A stretch of DNA of 64,000 nt from CAZMNY01 sp964567745. GTDB taxonomy: Bacteria; Planctomycetota; Planctomycetia; Pirellulales; Pirellulaceae. The stretch spans positions 1-64,000 of the forward strand of contig CAZMNY010000036.1 in assembly GCA_964567745.1 (NCBI GenBank), read 5' to 3'. A program made the position numbers and the translations under genes. Under the pieces are notes generated by a model, which was not told the DNA's origin, made no database searches, and worked only from the letters and a program-made list of their open reading frames with translations. Below, piece after piece: positions 44,159 to 52,723 of the stretch (position 1 is its first letter; every line of letters starts with the position of its first letter).

Positions 44159-44468
44159 TCACTCCCAAAACCAACCCAGCAATCGCGGCGGCGGCGACGC
44201 TCAGCGGGTCGACTCTGCGAATTGTAATCGGCTTAACGGTCGGTCGCGGCTCTTCGTCTCGCACCCGTTGCATCACCGACTCGATCGACGATTGCTCGGC
44301 CTGATCGAGTTCGCCGTGGTAGCCCGGAAGCGACTCTCCGTCGCAAAGCGATTCGTGAAACAAATCGATCGAAGGCCGTAGCGCTTCTGCGAGTTTGCGA
44401 CATCGGGGGTCGCTTGTCGAGTCAATTTCGATTGTCGCCGAGCATGTTTGGCGAATGCGCGGTGACAT
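44001..44468 (-). CDS. Single-pass membrane protein, candidate sigma-regulator
   Basis: No named family. The N-terminal about 85 residues are soluble and acidic (LFHESLCDGESLPGYHGELDQAEQ in pieces, SVMQRVRDEEP); then one membrane helix (SVAAAAIAGLVLGVIARIVW). After the helix the reading drifts into a Ser/Arg-rich tail that probably is not native, whereas frame +1 there continues with a CxxCH-bearing sequence. The start overlaps the preceding sigma-like ORF by 196 bases in another frame. Inferred layout: cytoplasmic domain, helix, periplasmic part, as in anti-sigma factors, but no zinc-finger anti-sigma motif is visible. Confidence 0.45.
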   Translation of the reverse strand: MSPRIRQTCSATIEIDSTSDPRCRKLAEALRPSIDLFHESLCDGESLPGYHGELDQAEQSSIESVMQRVRDEEPRPTVKPITIRRVDPLSVAAAAIAGLVLGVIARIVWRRATSTAQHQVDSNASYESCRTSHADQPGPRSSLSNGTNRGERAFE

Positions 44469-44686
44469 TGATTGAGCAAGATGGTCCAGAGCCAGGTTCG
44501 AAAACTGTATTGGGAATCGTGTGTATGGAGTGATCGATAGACGGCGAGAAACGTCTCCTGCACAACATCCTCAGCCCATTCGGGTTGGCCCAATCGGCTC
44601 TCCGCCACGCGCATCAGCGGACGTCGGTATCGACGCACCAGTACAACAAACTGGCCGTGATCACCCGAAAGGACTGCGGCTGCCAC
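44273..44686 (-). CDS. ECF-type sigma factor, region 2 only (truncated or frameshifted)
   Basis: Residues about 1-75 match sigma-70 region 2: VLSGDHGQFVVLVRRYRRPL, then WAEDVVQETFLAVYRSL (the core-binding helix) and FRTWLWTILLNQCHR (region 2.4). The remainder has no region 4 helix-turn-helix, and the last 40 residues look out of frame. The start is GTG at 44686; upstream codons back to a TGA at about 44747 read PSDGAV, which also resembles a sigma N-terminus but offers no start codon. Either a decayed sigma gene or one split by frameshifts with the two overlapping frames downstream. Confidence 0.6.
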   Translation of the reverse strand: MAAAVLSGDHGQFVVLVRRYRRPLMRVAESRLGQPEWAEDVVQETFLAVYRSLHTHDSQYSFRTWLWTILLNQCHRAFAKHARRQSKLTRQATPDVANSQKRYGLRSICFTNRFATESRFRATTANSIRPSNRRSSR

Positions 44687-45069
44687 CGCACCATCGCTGG
44701 GCGTCTTGGAGTCGATTGTCGGTTCTCGCCAAGGATACGGTCACGTACTCTTATAGACCCTTTGAGAACATTTAGTCTATTTCGTCGCCAAGATTCCGTC
44801 ATCCAGAAGCGAATGAACAGGCCGACTCGCGGTTTTTCGCGACGCCGAGGGTCCCGGCTGCCTTCGATCCGCGCAAGCCGATTCGAGTCGAATTCGGGGG
44901 CCAGTGTTCAATCAGCCAACAGGCGAATGCAATTAGACTGCCCTGGCCTGAACCGGCCCGTTGGTTAGAATGGGCGTTCCGCATCCATTCCCCGATGGGC
45001 GGATGAAAGCAGCGACGCCGGGGCGAAATTCTTCAATTGAGCTGCTGTTTTTAGGAGACAGAGGTCTTC
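44687..45069. other. Divergent spacer without a supportable gene
   Basis: About 380 bases between the sigma-like ORF and the membrane-protein gene. The AT-rich stretch around 44745-44790, with TATAAGAG-like sequence on the minus strand, is the best place for the sigma-like gene promoter. The plus-strand frame 44585-44968 looks like a shadow. No RNA gene seen. Confidence 0.4.
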
Positions 45070-45672
45070 ATGGCCGAAAACCAGAGGTCGAGCACTGATG
45101 CAACAGAGGTGATCGAAGTCGATCTTCGGCAGCCGGCCGTCGCGGCATTGTGGGCCTGGATCCTGCCCGGTGCCGGACATTTCTATCAACGCCGTTACGC
45201 TAAGGGCGTCATCTTTCTCGTTTGTATTCTCTGCACCTATTTCTTCGGGCTTGCGCTCGGTGGCGGACGCGTCGTCTACGCTTCTTTTCGCAGTGAGGAC
45301 TTTCGCTGGCAATACGTGCTGCAGCTGGGCATAGGCGCATCAGCTCTACCAGCCCTCGTGCAAAGCTATCGCGTGCGGCAAGGCCAAGAACCACTCTGGC
45401 CCCACATCATGGTCCCGCCAGAAAACGTGCAACCTGAGTCCAAAGACGAACTCGCTCGGTGGCACTACAACCTGCATGCGTTTTTTGAACTCGGCACCCT
45501 ATACACCATGATCGCCGGACTGCTGAATGTGCTGGCGATCTATGACGCATATGCCGGACCGTTGATCCTCGTCAGCGACGAAAATCGCAATCGAGCTCCC
45601 CCGAAAAAGGGTTCGAAAAGGAACGATTCCAACCCGCCCCCGGAATCTGAGTCGGAAAAGAAATCGAGCTGA
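45070..45672 (+). CDS. Multi-pass membrane protein (DUF6677-like)
   Basis: About four membrane segments: AALWAWILPGAGHFYQRRY (a TM2-like entry turn LPGAGHFYQ.RY.KG), VIFLVCILCTYFFGLAL, an amphipathic stretch YVLQLGIGASALPALV, and FFELGTLYTMIAGLLNVLAIY. The C-terminus is a charged, Pro/Ser/Lys-rich cytoplasmic tail. The pattern matches a planctomycete-specific family of unknown role that I recall as DUF6677; I cannot verify the number. AGGAGA upstream supports the ATG. A second small membrane-protein gene follows 68 bases downstream. Confidence 0.75.
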   Translation: MAENQRSSTDATEVIEVDLRQPAVAALWAWILPGAGHFYQRRYAKGVIFLVCILCTYFFGLALGGGRVVYASFRSEDFRWQYVLQLGIGASALPALVQSYRVRQGQEPLWPHIMVPPENVQPESKDELARWHYNLHAFFELGTLYTMIAGLLNVLAIYDAYAGPLILVSDENRNRAPPKKGSKRNDSNPPPESESEKKSS

Positions 45673-45740
45673 GTATCGTTCGCGTTCCGGACGCCGAACT
45701 GCACGCCACACTAACCGCCGCCCAATTGAGGAAACCACGA

Positions 45741-45935
45741 ATGCTGATCTTCGCCGATATGGTGCACTTGTGGTACGCACTGCCTCTATTGGTTTCGGTG
45801 AGTCTCGTTTACGGCGCGACCCGTCACGAGTTGATGGGTCCAATTCTTGAAAATGCCGTGCGCTCCGCCATCTGGATCAGCGGCTTTATGGCGATGATTT
45901 TCGCCATTCTGTTCTGCGCTTCCTGCAGCCTCTAA
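45741..45935 (+). CDS. Small two-helix membrane protein, 64 aa
   Basis: The ATG at 45741 has GAGGAA 7 bases upstream and is preferred over one at 45726. Two hydrophobic helices (MVHLWYALPLLVSVSLVYG and SAIWISGFMAMIFAILFCASCSL) flank a short polar loop with GATRHE. It probably shares a transcript with the gene before it and may be its partner. I recall similar small proteins beside the same neighbour in other planctomycetes but cannot confirm it here. Confidence 0.7.
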   Translation: MLIFADMVHLWYALPLLVSVSLVYGATRHELMGPILENAVRSAIWISGFMAMIFAILFCASCSL

Positions 45936-46059
45936 CGAAGCGTCTCGACAGCAAGAACGAGCTGGAAATCAATTCGTTCATTTTGCAGTTGGCACTCGTC
46001 ACTTTGCACTGCAACTTGGAACTCGCCCAGCCGCGGGTGTTTCAGCTCCCAAATGCAAG

Positions 46060-46086
46060 AGCACCAGCGGCGGAACCGCTGGTGCT
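46060..46086. terminator. Perfect 11-bp hairpin between convergent genes
   Basis: AGCACCAGCGG (46060-46070), a 5-base loop, then the exact complement CCGCTGGTGCT (46076-46086). It sits between the small membrane-protein gene and the DUF4332 gene, which converge. Plus-strand exit has GTGCGTTTT; there is no long T-run on either strand, so it is likely a bidirectional terminator or RNA-end stabiliser. Confidence 0.6.
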
Positions 46087-46118
46087 GTGCGTTTTGGACC
46101 GTTGGTTGAACAGGCTTG

Positions 46119-49100
46119 CTAGGCTGCCCGCAACTCACGACTTTGGTTGGAGTAGCTGATCCAGTCGGTGATTTCGGCCAAGTCGGGTTTCTTTCCGCCG
46201 CGAAGAATGCGACGGCCCTCTTTGGTGTCGACGATATCGGCGACAGCGTCGAACAGGTTCTGCGGATCGACTCGCGCAAGCGATTCGACAGTCTCATAAC
46301 CGCAGGCGACGAGGAACTGGGCGTCGTGTCCGCGAATTTCCGGCACTCGACAAACCCATTCAGCTTGACGTTGCCAGAGTCGAACCGTCTCAGAGTTCAC
46401 TCGGCGATTGTCAAGTTCTTCGGAGGTGTTGTTGGGATTGGCTTCAAGTAAATCGCCGACGGTGACGACGCCGATTTTTGCGAGGTGCTCCGCCATCTTG
46501 GGGCCAATCGAGGGTGCCGCCTCGACATAGCTCTTTCGGCTCAAATGGAATTTGAGCTCGGATTTGCTTTGCTTCGCGCGGCTCGACTTGGCGGAAGACG
46601 AAGAAGTTCCCCTTGGCTTCTTGCTCGACGATCGCTTGCTTGACGTCGAGCGACTTGCGGCTCCCTTCGCCGACGACGAGCGAGAACGACTGCCTCGAGT
46701 CGACGACGACCGGCTGCGGCTGCGAGTTTGCTCGCTTTGACCACTCGGCCCGTAGACACTCAGGTTTCCCGTACAACCCGACTTTCGCGTGACCTCTTTG
46801 GCGCTGCGAAGGGATTGTTGGCGTTCTGTTTCTCGATGAAATTCGCGCGACTCGCGGGCCGAACGAATCCAGTTGGCCACTCTCGCCAGTTCAAAATCGT
46901 CGCCCGAAACGAGCAGCGCTCTTCCTTCGGTCGTACGTACGAACGCCTCCACTCGGCTGAGTAGTTGCTCGGACGTCATCCTCCGCAGTTGTTGAGCGTC
47001 TTGGATTCCAGCACAAACCAGGATCCGTACATCGTAGGGGCGAAGGTTAATCACATCGCAGAGTAATCCGGAAACGCCTTGGCAGTGTTTCAGCTGAGTC
47101 GACGTGAGAGGCACATTGCTCCATGAAGCCAAGTCCTCTGCAGTGACTTTGAGCAGATCGCCGATCGTGTCGACTCCGCGAGCTCGCAGTTCGCAAGCCG
47201 CATCGTGCTCCAAATCAGGCGTCTCTTCGATCGGGTCGGTTCGCTCCAAATAGTACGTATCGTCCGGAATGGCGTTGCCAAAAGTCGGCTCGGACACCGA
47301 CTCCACAGCAACGGGCTTCACGATGGGATCGGCAGTTGCAACCGGCGTCACAACGGCACTCAGTCGCGCGACGCGAACGCCGATCGACTCGCAGCGATTG
47401 GCGGCAAGCTCCCAATCAGTCGTCGCAATGATCTGTCGACCCGTCTCGGCGTAGCGTTTGAGTACGCCCGCCACGATCGCGATCCGATCTTCATCTACAT
47501 GAGCGAACAAGTCGTCCAACACGATTGGGCAGTGTACGCCTTCGCGTTGCAGGTGAGTTACTGAGGCCAAACAAACAGAGAGATGGGCCAGATCGCGAGT
47601 TTGTTGGGCGACGGCTTCCCACGTATAGATTTTGCCGCTGCGGCTCTCGACCACAAGTTGGCCCGTTTGTTGCGACCTTTGCAAGCTGACAAAATCGTTC
47701 GATGTCAGTTCACGCAGAAAATGCGATGCTTCGGCAAGCACATTGATTGTCCGCCGACTCGATCGCAGTTGTTCGATCTGCTTCACGAGACTGTTGATGT
47801 CGTCGTTCAACCTATTCCACTCGGCCAACCGAAGTGAGTGCTGTTCGTCAATCGAGTGCAACTCCGTGCGTTTCTCGGCGACGGCTGCATCGACATCGTA
47901 CACGGCGCCAATCGAACTCAGTTCGCTGTGGATCTCGGCCAATTGAGCCCGATGTTGTTTCGCCTCTCGATTCAGTTCGGCGCGTTTCGTTCGCAACTCT
48001 TCGAGCTGATAATCGATCTCGCCCAAGCGGCGTTGAACCGCTTCCCAATCGGTCGAAAAGTCAAACGACTTGATCGAGACCAAGTCGAACAGCGCGTCGT
48101 TGTCTTCAACTTCGCAGAGTTCACTGTGTTCTCGAACGATGCGAGCCAAAGCGGTTGGGTCGGCTTCACCAAGCCGTCGCAAGAGTTGGTTGCGTCGTTT
48201 GACGAGCCGTTGCAGGTACTGAGTCACTTCGCTGTGACAACGGCGAAGCTGCTTGAGTTCGCCGTTCATCGCATTGCGGCGATACTTGTACTGCTGACGA
48301 CTCAGCTCCTCACACAACTCATAGAGATGATCACGCAAACCGTGAATCGAATGGTTGCACTCTTCGTGTAACTCGCGGCAACCGCAATGCGAAACGACTT
48401 GGCGGCTTGTTTTGAACGACTTGATATTCGCCTTCAGCTCCGTGAGCATCTGCTCCATGGCGGCGATTCGGCCAGCGGGACCGCCAAGTTCGCCGTGCTC
48501 GTCAGCGCCGGTCGCCCATTCGACTAGTTCAGTTCGAATGCGGTCGCGTCGTTCGACGACGTCATTGAGAACTCGGTTCCATCGCAGCATCTGTTCCGTC
48601 GTACGACTCAACTTCGCCTGCAGCTCGGCGCTGAGTTCGTCATCCGTGTTCCGCTGCAATTCCTCGTACTGCTGGAGCAACTCTTGGTGCTCGGCGTCGA
48701 TCGCGTTGATCTCGATTTCCACCGCGTCAATTCGTCGATTGGCGTCGGTGAGCGAGCCTTCTCGGATGACGGCGAGCTGATCCAATTCGGCGTGTCGTCG
48801 CCTTGTTGCGTTGTTTCGATCGCTCCATTGCGCCTCTAGGCTTTCGATCTCGGCTCGCAGCTGTTCTCGTCGTCGAGCGATCACGTTCAGAGGCGAATCG
48901 CCCTGTTCGGAACGCATCCAATCGGCTCGCCTCGACTCCAGCAACGCCAACTGGCCTTCGGCGTCGCGAATCCCGTAAGTTTCGCCAACATGCCCATTCG
49001 TCGCGGCCTCGGCTTCGGCAATGGCGCCTTCAGTGTCGCAGCCCGTGCGAAAGGCCGCATGAAACACTTTGTCAAACAGCCGTTCTGACAAGCGAGGCAG

Positions 49101-49415
49101 CACCTGCTCGGTCAAGCGGTAGTGCGAAGCGGCATCGAGCGGCTTCATCGACAACTCACTGCCGACGCCCTTTCGGTGGGTCCGAGCCAATTCGTAGCGG
49201 CCGGCATCCGATCCTACGTGCACGCATCCGCTGAGCTCATTTGCCTCGATCGGTGCCAGCGATCGTGCGTGGGTGAACGAGCGAATGAACTGAGCTAGGG
49301 TCGATTTCCCCGACGAAGGCACCCCCAGAACCACGTTGAAACCGGACGACAATTCTCGGACCGTGACGTCGTCTTGAGGGCCGATCCGATCGATTTGAAT
49401 GTGTTGAATTTGCAT
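46119..49415 (-). CDS. SMC/Rad50-like coiled-coil ATPase with two DUF4332 domains
   Basis: Large cytoplasmic protein, 1098 aa. Walker A GVPSSGKS is at 31-38 and Walker B PIVLDDLFAHVDED at about 630-643, with an ABC signature position replaced by QTRDLAHLSVCLA. Between them are two long coiled coils (about 180-340 and 365-560). At their midpoint is a Cys/His cluster, CGCRELHEECNH (344-355). After the ATPase head come two helix-hairpin-helix-like DUF4332 domains (about 730-850 and 965-1095; AAPSIGPKMAEHLAKIGVVT in the second) joined by a very Ser/Arg/Lys-rich linker (about 895-955, with RSRSRSS and SRSRSSS). This suggests DNA binding and chromosome or repair work. The ATG at 49415 follows AGGAG; the frame opens at a TTG upstream. 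Confidence 0.82.
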   Translation of the reverse strand: MQIQHIQIDRIGPQDDVTVRELSSGFNVVLGVPSSGKSTLAQFIRSFTHARSLAPIEANELSGCVHVGSDAGRYELARTHRKGVGSELSMKPLDAASHYRLTEQVLPRLSERLFDKVFHAAFRTGCDTEGAIAEAEAATNGHVGETYGIRDAEGQLALLESRRADWMRSEQGDSPLNVIARRREQLRAEIESLEAQWSDRNNATRRRHAELDQLAVIREGSLTDANRRIDAVEIEINAIDAEHQELLQQYEELQRNTDDELSAELQAKLSRTTEQMLRWNRVLNDVVERRDRIRTELVEWATGADEHGELGGPAGRIAAMEQMLTELKANIKSFKTSRQVVSHCGCRELHEECNHSIHGLRDHLYELCEELSRQQYKYRRNAMNGELKQLRRCHSEVTQYLQRLVKRRNQLLRRLGEADPTALARIVREHSELCEVEDNDALFDLVSIKSFDFSTDWEAVQRRLGEIDYQLEELRTKRAELNREAKQHRAQLAEIHSELSSIGAVYDVDAAVAEKRTELHSIDEQHSLRLAEWNRLNDDINSLVKQIEQLRSSRRTINVLAEASHFLRELTSNDFVSLQRSQQTGQLVVESRSGKIYTWEAVAQQTRDLAHLSVCLASVTHLQREGVHCPIVLDDLFAHVDEDRIAIVAGVLKRYAETGRQIIATTDWELAANRCESIGVRVARLSAVVTPVATADPIVKPVAVESVSEPTFGNAIPDDTYYLERTDPIEETPDLEHDAACELRARGVDTIGDLLKVTAEDLASWSNVPLTSTQLKHCQGVSGLLCDVINLRPYDVRILVCAGIQDAQQLRRMTSEQLLSRVEAFVRTTEGRALLVSGDDFELARVANWIRSARESREFHRETERQQSLRSAKEVTRKSGCTGNLSVYGPSGQSEQTRSRSRSSSTRGSRSRSSSAKGAASRSTSSKRSSSKKPRGTSSSSAKSSRAKQSKSELKFHLSRKSYVEAAPSIGPKMAEHLAKIGVVTVGDLLEANPNNTSEELDNRRVNSETVRLWQRQAEWVCRVPEIRGHDAQFLVACGYETVESLARVDPQNLFDAVADIVDTKEGRRILRGGKKPDLAEITDWISYSNQSRELRAA

Positions 49416-49436
49416 CCTTGCGTTCTCCTGTGTCAA

Positions 49437-49684
49437 TGCGGGATCAGGAGTCTACACTCTCGCTTGCGAATCTCAAATCTCGATTCTGACCCGCAGTGCT
49501 AGCACTCGCCTCACTCGGAAATGGGCCCCATGAAGGGTCCCTAAGGGGCGCAACATAACAGCCCAGGGGAAGTCTTGAGGCGAAGCCGCAAGCGCCGCCC
49601 TGGGTTGGTCATCGCCATGAACGCAGCCCTGAAAGGGCGAAACAACCGTGCATTGCGACAATCCAGTGACGTCGTCGCTGGTGA
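49437..49684. repeat. Hairpin-rich intergenic repeat-like segment
   Basis: Includes CCCAGGG (49562-49568) paired with CCCTGGG (49598-49604), and the palindrome GCCCTGAAAGGGC (49626-49638), plus TGAAGGGTCCCTAAGGGGC close by. Such CCCTGAAAGGGC-bearing spacers are, as I recall, scattered in several planctomycete genomes. It ends exactly where the broken GGDEF frame begins, so it may mark the junction of a deletion or insertion. No coding sequence is supported here. Confidence 0.45.
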
Positions 49685-50164
49685 GGGTATCGGTATGGCG
49701 GCGACGAATTCTGCCTGCTGTTGACGGGCACCGAAGAGAGCCGGACAATTCGGCTCGTCGAACGCATTCGCATTATAGTTTCGGAGCTTACGGTCGAAGG
49801 GAACGGCGAGTCGATCAACCTGCAAATCACGGCTGGAGTAGCGGGTCTCCGCGATGATATCACTAGCGCGAGTCAGTTTACGGACCTTGCCGATCAAGCG
49901 CTTCTGGTCGCCAAGAAGGCGGGGCGGAACCGCGTCCTGGCCATCAATCAGCTCGATGAGTTCCTGATTGGCGAGCACAGTGAAACCGAAAACCCGTCGC
50001 AATGGTGCATTCGAACCAGAGCCGCTTCGCTGATGGTCGCGCCGCCAATCACCGTTGGCGCCGACATGTTGGTCCGCGATGTCGCCGAGCTGTTTCTCCT
50101 ATTGCGAATCGACTCGGCGCCCGTCATCGACACCGAAGGGCGACTGGCCGGCTTCATCGACTAG
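49685..50164 (+). pseudogene. Remnant of a GGDEF-CBS diguanylate cyclase
   Basis: Reading from 49685 the frame gives YRYGGDEFCLLLTGTEE, so the GGDEF signature itself (49697-49711) is intact, followed by the C-terminal half of the domain (VERIRIIVSEL, QITAGVAGL, FTDLADQALLVAKKAGRNRVLA). It then enters a CBS-like segment (MVAPPITVGADMLVRDVAELF...VIDTEGRLAGFID) and hits TAG at 50164 in mid-domain. The first half of the GGDEF domain is missing: a TGA stands at 49682-49684 and the DNA before it is repeat-like. Without the N-terminal half it should not bind GTP. The intact ancestor would have been a c-di-GMP synthase with a CBS regulatory tail. Confidence 0.8.
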
Positions 50165-50319
50165 CGGTTTTCTTCCTGCTTTCAACGCGCTCCGCACTCC
50201 GTTGCCCGCCCCTGCTTGGCGCTCACTGTGCTGTGTGGGCGTGGCTGGGAATTGACCTGGCGTTTGGGCCGAGTGACAATGTTTTCGAACCGGGCGGTTG
50301 CTTCCCAGTTCGACGACGC

Positions 50320-50360
50320 CACTTTGTCCGCCCACTTTGTCCGCCCACTTTGTCCTCGAA
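50320..50360. repeat. Tandem repeat, 14 bp x about 2.7
   Basis: CACTTTGTCCGCCC is repeated perfectly at 50320-50333 and 50334-50347, then partly from 50348. It lies in the spacer between the broken GGDEF gene and the sulfatase, about 120 bases before the sulfatase start. Confidence 0.75.
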
Positions 50361-50479
50361 GACCGGCTTGCCAGCCTGACTCGGTCTTCGCCGATCCCGT
50401 TCACGACACCATCTGCCGTAGCGCATCGGTCGTTCGAGTCGATGCCATCTCTGTTTGAATACGAGAACGAGAACCAACT

Positions 50480-52669
50480 ATGATCCACCGCTCTGATTTC
50501 AACTCGAGTAGCGCCTCCGATTGCCATTGTCGCTGGCGAGTCTCGGCGACCCCGTCCCGCGTGCTCGCTGTCGCGCTCGCCGTTTTGACTTTGCAATTCG
50601 CGCTCGTCAAAACCGTTCGGGCTGAGAAGGACAAGCGTCCGAACATTCTCTTCATCATGTCGGACGATCACGGCTATCAGGCGATAAGTTGCTACGGGAG
50701 TCGAGTCAACAAGACGCCCAATCTGGACCGTATCGCAAAAGACGGAATGCGATTCGACCGTTGCTTCGTGACGAACTCGATTTGCGGTCCATCGCGAGCG
50801 GTGATCCTGACTGGAAAGTATAGCCACATCAACGGCTTCATCCGCAACGGCAACACGTTCAATGGCGAACAGCAAAACGTGGCCAAGCTGCTCAAGGCGT
50901 CAGGCTATCAGACGGCGGTCTTGGGCAAATGGCATTTGCGAAGCGCGCCGACAGGCTTCGACTATCACCATGTGCTGATCGGCCAAGGGCCTTACTACAA
51001 CCCGAAGATGCGAACGGCCGACGGCGAAGTGTCGCACACGGGCTACACGACCAAGGTGATCACCGATCTTGCTCTGGATTGGCTGAAGACGAAACGTGAC
51101 GCCGAGAAGCCGTTCTTTTTGATTTACCAGCACAAGGCGCCGCACCGCAATTGGCAGCCCGGGCCGGACTACCTGGACCACTACGACGGTCAGACGATCC
51201 CCGAACCCGAAACGTTGTTCGACGACTACGAGGGAAGAGGCACGCCCGCGAAGACTCAGCAAATGACAATCGAGCGGCACCTGAACCCAAACGACTTGAA
51301 GCTGACAAAACCCCGAGGCTTGACGCCTGAGCAACTTGAAAAGTGGAACGCTGCCTACGAACCGAAGAACGAGGCGTTCGCCAAGGCGAATCTGCAAGGA
51401 GACGATCTGATTCGATGGAAGTATCAGCGCTACGTAAAGGATTACCTTCGATGCGTTGATGCTGTCGATGACAACGTGGGGCGCGTGCTCGATTATCTCG
51501 ATGAAACCGGCCTCTCCGACAACACCGTCGTCTTCTACACCAGCGATCAAGGTTGGTACTTGGGCGAGCACGGCTGGTTCGACAAGCGTTGGATGTACGA
51601 AGAGTCGTTTCGCACTCCGCTCATGATCCGCTGGCCCGGCAAGACGAAGCCTGGCAGCGTCAACCGCGACCTCGTCATGAATCTCGACTTTGCCGAGACG
51701 TTCCTCGAAATCGCAGGCCTGAAAACTCCCGAAGATATGCAGGGCAGAAGTCTGGCGCCGATTCTGGCTGGCAAGACGCCCGAGGACTGGCGAAAGTCGG
51801 TTTACTACCGCTACTACGAATTCCCCGGCGCCCACGCGGTTCGCCAACACTATGGCGTCCGAAATTCGCGATACAAACTGATCTACTTCAACAATCTGGA
51901 TGAGTGGGAATTTTACGACTTGGCGAATGACCCGTACGAGCTGAAGAGCGGCTACGACGACCTTGCCAACAAGTCAATCATCGCCGAGATGAAGGTCGAG
52001 CTGCAGCGGCTTCGCGATAAATACAAAGACGATGACTCCGTTGTGAACTCGGCGCGATCGCGAGTGAAGAATGTCAAACTGAAACAAGTGTTTCAACTTG
52101 ACGCCGATGAGCCGGCATCGGACGTCAAAGGCGAAATCGTTAAAGGGCTGCGCGGTTCGGCTATTTCCGTCGACGGCGCGGCCGTGTTGAAGCGTGCGAC
52201 TTCCAAACAACTCGATCCCGCTTACAAACCGATGACGATCGGCGGGTGGTGCAAACCGAGCTCGGTAAATGGCGTCATCGTCGCTCATGGCGGCGTCAGC
52301 CATGGCTATTCGCTCTATTTGGATGACGGCGTGCCCGTCTTTGCCGTGCGCACCTCAAACCAACTCAGCAAGGCTCGCGCGCGAAAGCCGATCGAGCTTG
52401 ACGAGTGGAGCCACGTCGCCGCGATCCTGTACGCGGAAGGCAGAGTTCAAATCGTCGTTAACGGCAAACCAATGCGTCGCGCTCGCAAATCGGCCTTCGT
52501 TACCAACTCGCCCGCTGATGGACTGTCCGTCGGTGCCGACACAGGATCCTTCGTCGGCGAATACGAGGACGAAAACGCATTCAGCGGCTTGCTCGAAGAT
52601 GTCCGCGTTTATTGGGGCGTGCTAGACGAGAAGAAACTCGCCGAGTGGGCGGCGCAAGACAACGAGTAG
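50480..52669 (+). CDS. Secreted type I sulfatase with C-terminal LamG-like domain
   Basis: Arylsulfatase-family enzyme that removes sulfate from glycans outside the cytoplasm. A signal segment (VLAVALAVLTLQFALV) is followed by the metal-binding opening RPNILFIMSDDHGYQ (about 53-67) and the formylglycine motif CGPSRAVILTGKY (Cys102), which needs an FGly-generating enzyme. Also seen: GYQTAVLGKWH, APHRNW, FYTSDQGWYLGEHGWFDKRWMYEES and RTPLMIRWPG. The catalytic part ends near 530; residues about 550-725 are a concanavalin/LamG-like beta-sandwich (GGWCKPSSVNGVIVAHGGVSHGY in parts, WSHVAAILY), probably carbohydrate-binding. The substrate resembles GlcNAc-6-sulfatase or iduronate-type families, undecided. 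It stands alone with no glycoside hydrolase nearby. Confidence 0.92.
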   Translation: MIHRSDFNSSSASDCHCRWRVSATPSRVLAVALAVLTLQFALVKTVRAEKDKRPNILFIMSDDHGYQAISCYGSRVNKTPNLDRIAKDGMRFDRCFVTNSICGPSRAVILTGKYSHINGFIRNGNTFNGEQQNVAKLLKASGYQTAVLGKWHLRSAPTGFDYHHVLIGQGPYYNPKMRTADGEVSHTGYTTKVITDLALDWLKTKRDAEKPFFLIYQHKAPHRNWQPGPDYLDHYDGQTIPEPETLFDDYEGRGTPAKTQQMTIERHLNPNDLKLTKPRGLTPEQLEKWNAAYEPKNEAFAKANLQGDDLIRWKYQRYVKDYLRCVDAVDDNVGRVLDYLDETGLSDNTVVFYTSDQGWYLGEHGWFDKRWMYEESFRTPLMIRWPGKTKPGSVNRDLVMNLDFAETFLEIAGLKTPEDMQGRSLAPILAGKTPEDWRKSVYYRYYEFPGAHAVRQHYGVRNSRYKLIYFNNLDEWEFYDLANDPYELKSGYDDLANKSIIAEMKVELQRLRDKYKDDDSVVNSARSRVKNVKLKQVFQLDADEPASDVKGEIVKGLRGSAISVDGAAVLKRATSKQLDPAYKPMTIGGWCKPSSVNGVIVAHGGVSHGYSLYLDDGVPVFAVRTSNQLSKARARKPIELDEWSHVAAILYAEGRVQIVVNGKPMRRARKSAFVTNSPADGLSVGADTGSFVGEYEDENAFSGLLEDVRVYWGVLDEKKLAEWAAQDNE

Positions 52670-52723
52670 AGACTGGCGAGAAACATGGCGTCGTCGCGAC
52701 TCGCGATACTGCACACCGAGCGA

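Noticed and set aside
50900..51850. 316-codon open frame on the minus strand
   Set aside because: Antisense shadow of the sulfatase, which carries the catalytic CGPSR motif.
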